From an uncultured Selenomonadaceae bacterium (GTDB taxonomy: Bacteria; Bacillota; Negativicutes; Selenomonadales; Selenomonadaceae): DNA of 11,911 nt. A program made the translations under genes and the position numbers. This document shows, piece after piece, positions 7,079 through 11,911 of the stretch. The notes below the pieces were generated by a model, which had not been told where the DNA came from, did no database searches, and worked only from the letters and a program-made list of their open reading frames with translations. The stretch's first letter is position 1; every line of letters begins with the position of its first letter. The stretch spans positions 3,437 to 15,347 of the forward strand of contig CAJOFG010000016.1 of the NCBI GenBank assembly GCA_905233965.1. Reading direction: 5' to 3'.

Positions 7079-7174
7079 TTTTTCCTCAACATGACATTTG
7101 TAATATTTTTTTTTAAAAAAGTTTTGTTCCTCACAAAAGGTTATGACAAAATGCAAATGACATGAAAAAATGAT

Positions 7175-7203
7175 TTGATAAAATTCAAAAAAATAGGTAG
7201 AAT
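7175..7203 (+). promoter_or_regulatory. Sigma70-type promoter of the mannose-family PTS operon
   Basis: The -35 box TTGATA (7175-7180) and -10 box TAGAAT (7198-7203) are separated by exactly 17 nt in a very AT-rich region, 24 nt upstream of the IIA start. A GGGAGG ribosome binding site follows at 7213-7218. No sigma54 -24/-12 element (TGGCAC...TTGC) was seen, unlike LevR/ManR-controlled PTS operons. Upstream, 7081-7174 holds three ATGACA hexamers (7091, 7143, 7157) that might be regulator sites. Confidence 0.7.
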
Positions 7204-7227
7204 ATTGAACTTGGGAGGCGATGTTAA

Positions 7228-7665
7228 ATGTTTGGAATTATTGTCGGAACACACGGACAATTTGCACCCGGTATCGTGCAGTCGTGCGAAATGATTTTCG
7301 GAACGCGCGACAAGCTCAAGGCTGTTACCCTCATGCCCGGCGAAGGTCCCGATGATGTCGTTGTCAAGTACAAAAAGGCAATCGAAGAACTCGGGAATCC
7401 CGACAGAGTTTTGTTCCTCAACGATTTGCTCGGCGGCAGTCCCTACAATGCGGCTTGCCGTTTAGTCGCTGAGAACGAAAATTACGGGATAGTTGCCGGA
7501 GTAAACCTGCCCGGATTAATTGCAATATCCGCGCTCCAGGATGCCGATGACGGTTCGATGAAAATCGGCGAAATTATGGAGCAGGCTCTTGCCGCAGTCA
7601 AAGACGGAGCAGCCGTATCTTCTTACGAAAGTTTGAACGCCGTTTCTGACGACGACGAACTTTAA
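7228..7665 (+). CDS. PTS mannose/fructose/sorbose family EIIA component
   Basis: This cytosolic phosphotransfer protein accepts phosphate from HPr and passes it to EIIB. It is 145 residues, the normal size for a free-standing IIA of the mannose family. The N-terminus MFGIIVGTHGQFAPGI carries the phosphorylated histidine at H9, and FLNDLLGGSPYNAACRL matches the family DLFGGSP(F/Y)N motif. The C-terminal 15 residues are acidic (NAVSDDDEL). The start ATG 7228 has GGGAGG 9 nt upstream; an out-of-frame ATG at 7221 is ignored. It is first of four genes in the order IIA, IIB, IIC, IID, with a promoter directly upstream. The substrate cannot be assigned from sequence: members transport mannose, glucose, fructose, sorbose, amino sugars and others. 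Confidence 0.95.
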   Translation: MFGIIVGTHGQFAPGIVQSCEMIFGTRDKLKAVTLMPGEGPDDVVVKYKKAIEELGNPDRVLFLNDLLGGSPYNAACRLVAENENYGIVAGVNLPGLIAISALQDADDGSMKIGEIMEQALAAVKDGAAVSSYESLNAVSDDDEL

Positions 7666-7709
7666 TACTTTCATTATTCCATCTATTTTTTCAAAGGGAG
7701 GCTCTTATT

Positions 7710-8201
7710 ATGGAGATTGCTTTCTGTCGTATCGATGACCGTTTGATTCACGGTCAAGTTGCAACGGTCTGGTCGAAAGTTACCGGTTGCAACCGCATCA
7801 TGTGCTGCAGCGACGAAGTTGCGAAGGACGAATTGCGCAAAAAACTTCTCCTGCAGGTTGTTCCGCCCGGTTTGAAAGGCTACGTCGTGCCGGTTGACAA
7901 AGCTGTTGAAGCTTACAAAAATCCGAAGTACGAATCTTTCAAAACGCTTTTCCTTTTCACCAACCCGCGCGATGTCGTTCGTGCAGTCAAGGGCGGTATT
8001 CCTTTCAAGTCCGTCAATCTCGGCGGCAAATGCTTCAAAGACGGCGACACCATGCTTTCGCAAGCGGTCGCGGTCAATGCAGATGACGTTGCGGCCATCA
8101 AAGAGCTTGTTGACATGGGAATTGAAGTTGAAATTCGCAAACTCGTCAACGACTCGAAAATTGACGCGATGTCCGCTCTCAAATCGAAAGGTCTCATCTG
8201 A
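7710..8201 (+). CDS. PTS mannose/fructose/sorbose family EIIB component
   Basis: This is the cytosolic subunit that takes phosphate from EIIA and donates it to the sugar as it is imported by IIC/IID. It is 163 residues, full length for the family. The active-site histidine is H14 in CRIDDRLIHGQVATVW, which is the hallmark of the family. Other conserved parts are LFLFTNPRDVVRAVKGG and VNLGGKCFKDG (usually VGGM/NLGGM..GR). ATG 7710 is preceded by AAAGGGAGG with an 8 nt spacer. It lies 44 nt after IIA. A longer gap of 165 nt separates it from IIC. Confidence 0.95.
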   Translation: MEIAFCRIDDRLIHGQVATVWSKVTGCNRIMCCSDEVAKDELRKKLLLQVVPPGLKGYVVPVDKAVEAYKNPKYESFKTLFLFTNPRDVVRAVKGGIPFKSVNLGGKCFKDGDTMLSQAVAVNADDVAAIKELVDMGIEVEIRKLVNDSKIDAMSALKSKGLI

Positions 8202-8366
8202 TTGACTTTTGCACGGGGTGTGGAGCGATTTGCGGAAAATTTCCGGTTGCGAAAAAATTTTTTCCGGTCGGCTCAAATATTCTTCCTTTCCGTAAATTGC
8301 TCCGGTTAAAACAAATCGGATAACTGCGTACCAAAAAATTAAATAATTTGAAAAGGGGTGTTCACA
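8202..8366 (+). promoter_or_regulatory. IIB-IIC intergenic region with AT-rich imperfect repeats
   Basis: These 165 nt hold no gene. At about 8231-8270 two related units occur, GCGGAAAATTTCCGGT and then GCGAAAAAATTTTTTCCGGT, each nearly self-complementary, so the transcript could fold into small hairpins. No T tract follows to make a normal terminator. They may set the stoichiometry between soluble and membrane subunits through processing, stability or attenuation. This is inference, and no promoter with both boxes was found here. Confidence 0.35.
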
Positions 8367-9176
8367 GTGTCAGACTTTCAGCTGATTCTGTTGTTTATCG
8401 TCGCGGCTATTGCCGGTATGGCATCGGTCTTGGACGAAGCACAATTTCACCGCCCGGTTATCGCTTGTACTTTGACGGGTATCGTACTCGGCGATCCTAC
8501 GACGGGAATTATTTTGGGCGGTACTTTGGAAATGATGGCATTGGGCTGGATGAACGTCGGTGCGGCAATGGCTCCTGACGCGGCTCTTGCCTCGACGGTT
8601 TCTACGGTTCTCGTTATCGTCGGTCATCAATCAATCGGTGCAGGTATTGCTTTGGCAGTTCCTCTTGCCGCTGCGGGACAGGTTTTGACAATCTTCGTCC
8701 GCACAATCACGGTTTTCTTCCAACATTTGGCGGATAAATATGCCGACGAAGGAAATATGCGCGGCATTGAAATGTGCCATATCGGAGGTCTTTTGCTTCA
8801 AGCATTGCGCGTTGCCATTCCGACCGTTGCAATAGCTATGGTTGCGGGAACGGACGTTGTCAACAATGCGTTGAACTCCATTCCGGAAGTTATCACTCGC
8901 GGCTTGCAGGTCGCCGGCGGATTTATCGTGGTTGTCGGTTACGCAATGGTTATCAACATGATGAATGCGCAAAAACTTATGGTTTACTTCTTCTTGGGTT
9001 TCCTCATCGCAGTCTTTACTGATGTCAACTTGATCGGTTTCGGTGCCATCGGCGCAATTTGTGCATACTTCCACATTAAAGGAATGCAAACCGATATCGC
9101 CATTGAAGAGGCCGCAAAGACCGGAGGCGGCAGTGCCGTTGAAGGCGACGACATTGACGACTCGGATTTGATGTAG
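8367..9176 (+). CDS. PTS mannose/fructose/sorbose family EIIC component (membrane)
   Basis: This is one of two integral membrane subunits that form the sugar channel. It is 269 residues from GTG 8367. That start is preferred over the in-frame GTG 8358 because AAAAGGGG (8351-8357) abuts 8358 but is well spaced from 8367, and SDFQLILLFIVAAIAG then forms the first membrane segment directly. Family features are ACTLTGIVLGDPTTGIILGG and LEMMALGWMNVGAAMAPDAA near the N-terminus, followed by several hydrophobic helices (VSTVLVIVG, AVPLAAAGQVLTIFV, AIPTVAIAMVAG, and YFFLGFLIAVF). The C-terminus is soluble and acidic (EGDDIDDSDLM). IID follows after 16 nt and is probably translationally linked. Confidence 0.94.
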   Translation: MSDFQLILLFIVAAIAGMASVLDEAQFHRPVIACTLTGIVLGDPTTGIILGGTLEMMALGWMNVGAAMAPDAALASTVSTVLVIVGHQSIGAGIALAVPLAAAGQVLTIFVRTITVFFQHLADKYADEGNMRGIEMCHIGGLLLQALRVAIPTVAIAMVAGTDVVNNALNSIPEVITRGLQVAGGFIVVVGYAMVINMMNAQKLMVYFFLGFLIAVFTDVNLIGFGAIGAICAYFHIKGMQTDIAIEEAAKTGGGSAVEGDDIDDSDLM

Positions 9177-9192
9177 GAAAGGAGTGATTTCA

Positions 9193-10020
9193 ATGGCTGA
9201 AAAAAAAGTTACCAAAGATGATTTGTTTTGGACGTTTGTGAGATCCAATTTCCTGCTCGGTTCCTTCAACTTTGAACGTATGCAGTCAATGGGATTCTGC
9301 TGTGCAATGATGCCGATTTTCAAAAGACTCTACGCTGACGATCCGAACGAAATGAAAGCGGCTTTGAAACGCCATCTCGAATTCTTCAACACACAGCCGT
9401 TTGTTGCGGCGGCGATCATGGGTATTATCGGTGCTATGGAAGAAAAACGCGCCAACGGTGCAGACATCAGTGCCGCTACCCTGTCCGGCGTTAAAGTCGG
9501 TTTGATCGGACCTTTGGCGGGTGTCGGTGATCCTATCTTCTGGGGAACGCTTCGCCCGGTCTTGGCTGCTCTCGGTGCAGGTATTGCGCTTACCGGTTCG
9601 ATTATCGGACCTTTCGTCTTCTTCATCGCTTTCAACGCGATTCGTCTTGCAACACACTGGTACGGTGTAAAATACGGTTACGAAAAAGGTACCGAATTGG
9701 TTGAAAATATCGGCGGTCACCAAATGCACTTCTTGACGGAAGGTTCTTCCGTTCTCGGTCTTTTGGTCATGGGCGCGCTCGTTGCAAAATGGACGACCGT
9801 AAATATGCCGCTCGTAATTTCCGAATATGACAACTCACTCGGTGAACACGTCGTCACCACTTTGCAGGGAATCCTCGACAGCTTGATGCCGGGACTCGTT
9901 GCATTGTTGATGACTTTCGCTTGCATGTGGCTGCTGAAACGCGGCATGAATCCGCTGGTAATTATTCTCGGACTCTTCGCACTCGGCATCGTCGGCTATG
10001 CAATCGGACTCTTTGCTTGA
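9193..10020 (+). CDS. PTS mannose/fructose/sorbose family EIID component (membrane)
   Basis: This is the second membrane subunit, unique to the mannose-type PTS, and partner of IIC. It is 275 residues from ATG 9193. The upstream in-frame GTG 9184 lies within the GAAAGGAG ribosome binding site and is rejected. Typical features are FVRSNFLLGSFNFERMQSMG near the N-terminus, KRHLEFFNTQPFVAAAIMGI, the strongly conserved LIGPLAGVGDPIFWGTLRPV, and then GTELVENIG...LTEGSSVLGL. The C-terminus has two hydrophobic helices (LMPGLVALLMTFACMWLL, LVIILGLFALGIVGYAIGLF). It ends the operon, with a strong terminator 40 nt downstream. Confidence 0.95.
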   Translation: MAEKKVTKDDLFWTFVRSNFLLGSFNFERMQSMGFCCAMMPIFKRLYADDPNEMKAALKRHLEFFNTQPFVAAAIMGIIGAMEEKRANGADISAATLSGVKVGLIGPLAGVGDPIFWGTLRPVLAALGAGIALTGSIIGPFVFFIAFNAIRLATHWYGVKYGYEKGTELVENIGGHQMHFLTEGSSVLGLLVMGALVAKWTTVNMPLVISEYDNSLGEHVVTTLQGILDSLMPGLVALLMTFACMWLLKRGMNPLVIILGLFALGIVGYAIGLFA

Positions 10021-10060
10021 CAACATCGCCATATTATAAAACTTTCTCAAAAAACAAGGG

Positions 10061-10094
10061 GACTTCCGTATTTTTTACGGAGGTCTTTTTGTTT
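10061..10094 (+). terminator. Intrinsic terminator of the PTS operon
   Basis: The stem GACTTCCGTA (10061-10070) pairs with TACGGAGGTC (10076-10085): ten pairs, one of them G-T. The loop is TTTTT, and TTTTTGTTTT follows at 10086-10095. This is a strong Rho-independent terminator ending the IIA-IIB-IIC-IID transcript. Confidence 0.95.
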
Positions 10095-10124
10095 TCCGAA
10101 ATTGCCGGAAAAAAATTTTAACCG

Positions 10125-10153
10125 TTGAAAATATGATTGATTTGGGCGATAAT
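10125..10153 (+). promoter_or_regulatory. Sigma70-type promoter of the sugar-binding protein/kinase pair
   Basis: The -35 box TTGAAA (10125-10130), a 17 nt spacer and the -10 box GATAAT (10148-10153) lie 50 nt upstream of the binding-protein start, directly after the PTS terminator. A leader of about 40 nt with GGAAAG at 10192-10197 as ribosome binding site precedes ATG 10204. The sensor pair is therefore expressed independently of the PTS. Confidence 0.72.
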
Positions 10154-10203
10154 TATATCGGTTTTGAAATACATCAAAAATTTTTTGTGACGGAAAGTTT
10201 GAC

Positions 10204-11163
10204 ATGAACAACAAAATTTATCTTTTTATGGTGAGTACGGCGGCAGTCGTTTTCGCTCTGTTCTTTTATCAATTCGCGGTTACGGATTATTCGGCGAAAC
10301 AAAACGAACAGCGCAGAAAACTCGGTGCGGTCTACATGACGCTGAACAATCCTTTTTACGAAGTCATCGACGAAGAAATTCGCACGGTTGCGGAAAATCA
10401 CGGCGACATTTTAATTTCGCGCAATCCCGCGCTGGACGTTGACAAGCAAATTGCCGAAATAAAAAATTTGATTGACGAAGGCGTGGATTTGATTTTTATA
10501 AATCCCGTCGATTGGACGAAGATTGAACCCGCGCTGAAATATGCTTACGCGGCAAAAATTCCGGTCATCGCGATTGATACGAATGTGGAGAACGATAAAT
10601 TTGTTGCCTGTACGGTCGTTTCGGACAATTACCTTGCCGGCGTTCAATGTGCCGAACATCTTTTGAAACACGGCGACGGAGGAAAAATTGCCTTGCTGAA
10701 ACATTCGCAAGCGCGCTCCTCAATCGACAGGATACAGGGATTCTGCGATAAAATTTCCGAAAACAAAAATTTTGAAATTGTCGCCGAAGCCGAATGTTTG
10801 GGACAACTTGAAGTGGCAATGCCGGCGATGGAGGAAATGACAGCTGCTCACCCGGAAATAAACGTCGTCATGGCTCTGAACGACCCCGCCGCGATGGGTG
10901 CGATAGCCGCTTTGCAGAACGCAAGAAAATTGGAGTCGGTGAAAGTTTACGGAGTGGACGGAGTGCCGGAAACAAAGGAAATGATTTTTTCGCACAGAAT
11001 GACCGCAACCGCCGGACAGTCTCCGAAAAAAATCGGAAAGATCGCGGCGGAAACGGCTTACAAAATTTTTGACGGCGAACCGACAGAAAAATTGATTCAA
11101 CTGCCGACAAAATTATTGACTTCCGAAAATATCAACGCAACGAATATTGAAGGCTGGTATTGA
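10204..11163 (+). CDS. Membrane-anchored periplasmic sugar-binding protein (RbsB/XylF-like), probable co-sensor
   Basis: The product has 319 residues. Residues about 4-26 (KIYLFMVSTAAVVFALFFYQ) form one hydrophobic segment, with no lipobox cysteine and no obvious signal-peptidase site. An uncleaved membrane anchor with the binding domain outside the cytosol is likely. The rest is a type I periplasmic-binding fold of the ribose/galactose family: LGAVYMTLNNPFYEVIDEEI, then KQIAEIKNLIDEGVDLIFIN, PVIAIDTNVEN, SDNYLAGVQCAEHLL, VVMALNDPAAMGAIAAL, VYGVDGVPETKEMI and a QSPKKIGKIAAETAYKIF tail. Family members bind pentoses, hexoses or autoinducer-2. The next gene overlaps its stop codon and encodes a sensor kinase, not a permease or ATPase. 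This fits a ligand-binding co-receptor, as in the XylFII-LytS pairs described in clostridia. The start ATG 10204 has GGAAAG 6 nt upstream. The ligand is unknown; the neighbouring PTS makes a sugar plausible. Confidence 0.85.
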   Translation: MNNKIYLFMVSTAAVVFALFFYQFAVTDYSAKQNEQRRKLGAVYMTLNNPFYEVIDEEIRTVAENHGDILISRNPALDVDKQIAEIKNLIDEGVDLIFINPVDWTKIEPALKYAYAAKIPVIAIDTNVENDKFVACTVVSDNYLAGVQCAEHLLKHGDGGKIALLKHSQARSSIDRIQGFCDKISENKNFEIVAEAECLGQLEVAMPAMEEMTAAHPEINVVMALNDPAAMGAIAALQNARKLESVKVYGVDGVPETKEMIFSHRMTATAGQSPKKIGKIAAETAYKIFDGEPTEKLIQLPTKLLTSENINATNIEGWY

Positions 11164-11911
11164 TTTTGATTAACAGAAATTCGACGGCGATTGTTGAAAC
11201 TCACAAAGTTTTTTACATTTACAACGGCTTTGTAATTTTCATTTTGACGGCGTTCATGTGCCTGACGCAGAACAAAATAAATCAGTCGATGTCGGCAAGG
11301 TCTTTTTTGGAAAGTGTTTCCGCTCTGCCTGTTTCCTCCGTCGAAATTTTGGTTACAACGTCGCTGTCATTTTTTGCCCTGCTGATTATCGGATATTTTT
11401 ACAGGAACGCCGACAAAAATATTCCTTACCTGCGCTACGTTCTTTTTATCGCCGAAGTTATTGTCTGTATGCTCCTCCTCCGCAGTTTGAATCTCTCTTA
11501 CGACGGGGTTGTCCTGCTCGTCGTCGCGGACTTGATGTATCGTTACGAAGGGCGGCATCAGGAATATATTTTAATCGCGGCGATGATTATGCTTTACTTT
11601 ATCGCAAATTACAATATCGCGCTTTTCCAAACGAAAATTATTTCCTTCGAGGCTTACGTTTCATATTACAACGCCGGAACTCAAGCAATTATTTTGGCGT
11701 TGAAAAATGCTCTGTACTCAATCAATACGGTTCTGTTCGTTTTCTATCTGATTATGCTGATAAAAAATAAGCATGAGGAAAAAGAGAGAATACGGTTGCT
11801 CAACGAAAAACTTGAGGAAGCGAATCAACGGCTCCGAGCTTACGCGATTGAAGCGGAACAAATTGCCGAAACGCGGGAAAGAAACCGGCTTGCAAGAGAA
11901 ATTCACGATAC
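11160..11911 (+). CDS. Multi-pass membrane sensor histidine kinase, N-terminal part (3' end outside window)
   Basis: The frame is open from TTG 11160 to the window end (250 codons plus 2 bases). The TTG overlaps the preceding stop (TTGA, 11160-11163), with GAAGG 6 nt upstream; TTG 11166 is an alternative start. About six hydrophobic segments are visible, including residues 17-36 (VFYIYNGFVIFILTAFMCL), then VEILVTTSLSFFALLIIGYF, VLFIAEVIVCMLLL, VVLLVVADLMY, YILIAAMIMLYFIA, and about 185-203 (LYSINTVLFVFYLIMLI). A charged coiled-coil linker follows (EEKERIRLLNEKLEEANQRL), then ETRERNRLAREIHDT, which is the HisKA_3 phosphoacceptor box with H249. This is the NarL/DesK-type kinase class; the ATP-binding domain and a probable response regulator lie beyond the edge. 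Extracellular loops are short, so ligand sensing probably relies on the anchored binding protein encoded just upstream. Confidence 0.87.
   Translation, partial: MILINRNSTAIVETHKVFYIYNGFVIFILTAFMCLTQNKINQSMSARSFLESVSALPVSSVEILVTTSLSFFALLIIGYFYRNADKNIPYLRYVLFIAEVIVCMLLLRSLNLSYDGVVLLVVADLMYRYEGRHQEYILIAAMIMLYFIANYNIALFQTKIISFEAYVSYYNAGTQAIILALKNALYSINTVLFVFYLIMLIKNKHEEKERIRLLNEKLEEANQRLRAYAIEAEQIAETRERNRLAREIHD

Noticed and set aside
7081-7227. Sigma54 promoter or LevR-type control of the PTS
   Set aside because: No TGGCAC-N5-TTGC element was found, while a sigma70-type pair with 17-nt spacing is present.
7683-8276. Minus-strand open frame opposite EIIB
   Set aside because: It mirrors a strongly conserved EIIB gene and has low-complexity composition with no ribosome binding site.
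8631-9323. Minus-strand open frame opposite EIIC/EIID
   Set aside because: It spans two well-identified genes on the other strand and has no recognisable motif; it is a shadow frame.
11258-11770. 170-codon + strand frame inside the last gene
   Set aside because: The overlapping frame from 11160 encodes membrane helices and ends in ERNRLAREIHDT, a kinase box. The 170-codon frame is Arg/Cys-rich with no motif.
1-11911. CRISPR array, tRNA/rRNA genes, transposases or phage genes
   Set aside because: No regularly spaced repeats, cloverleaf-like segments or relevant protein motifs were seen. The only long repeat found is the two-copy element near 4445-4598.

Overview
The window reads as ordinary chromosomal DNA of an anaerobic low-to-mid-GC Bacillota. 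Shine-Dalgarno sites are strong (GGAGG types), starts are ATG/GTG/TTG, and AAAAATTTTT-like tracts are very frequent. The gene set (folate-dependent formate assimilation, a Rel/SpoT-type stringent-response enzyme, a StrF-like glycosyltransferase, a four-gene mannose-family PTS) and the feel of the proteins suggest a Negativicutes/Selenomonadales relative. That placement is a judgement from memory, not a computed result. Everything I can support is on the + strand; the many antisense open frames are shadows.

Region 1 (1-4492). The 3' end of formate-tetrahydrofolate ligase (fhs) is followed by a rel gene for (p)ppGpp synthesis and hydrolysis. A short deletion plus frameshift breaks rel just after the synthetase domain: the catalytic half (HD plus synthetase) stays open, while the regulatory half (TGS, zinc-finger-like, ACT) lies in another frame. 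A two-domain glycosyltransferase begins 9 nt after the rel stop. Its 3' end carries a 46-48 nt sequence that recurs once, 108 nt further on, before the next gene.

Region 2 (4629-7080). A Gfo/Idh/MocA-type oxidoreductase is tightly followed by an HD-domain phosphohydrolase-like protein. Next come a C-terminal remnant of an ATP-grasp enzyme and an 86-residue protein of unknown function with a very strong ribosome binding site. A clear intrinsic terminator closes the region.

Region 3 (7081-10090). A complete mannose/fructose/sorbose-family PTS is encoded as separate IIA, IIB, IIC and IID genes. It has a sigma70-type promoter upstream and a strong intrinsic terminator downstream. A 165 nt gap between IIB and IIC holds AT-rich imperfect repeats.

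Region 4 (10095-11911). A new sigma70-type promoter drives a membrane-anchored, RbsB-like sugar-binding protein. It is translationally coupled, by a TTGA overlap, to a multi-pass histidine kinase of the HisKA_3 (NarL/DesK) type that runs off the window. No transporter permease or ATPase gene lies between them, so the pair looks like a sugar-sensing co-receptor/kinase module, possibly controlling the adjacent PTS or another sugar operon outside the window. No tRNA, rRNA, CRISPR array, transposase or phage gene was seen. No gene-free stretch exceeds 300 nt.
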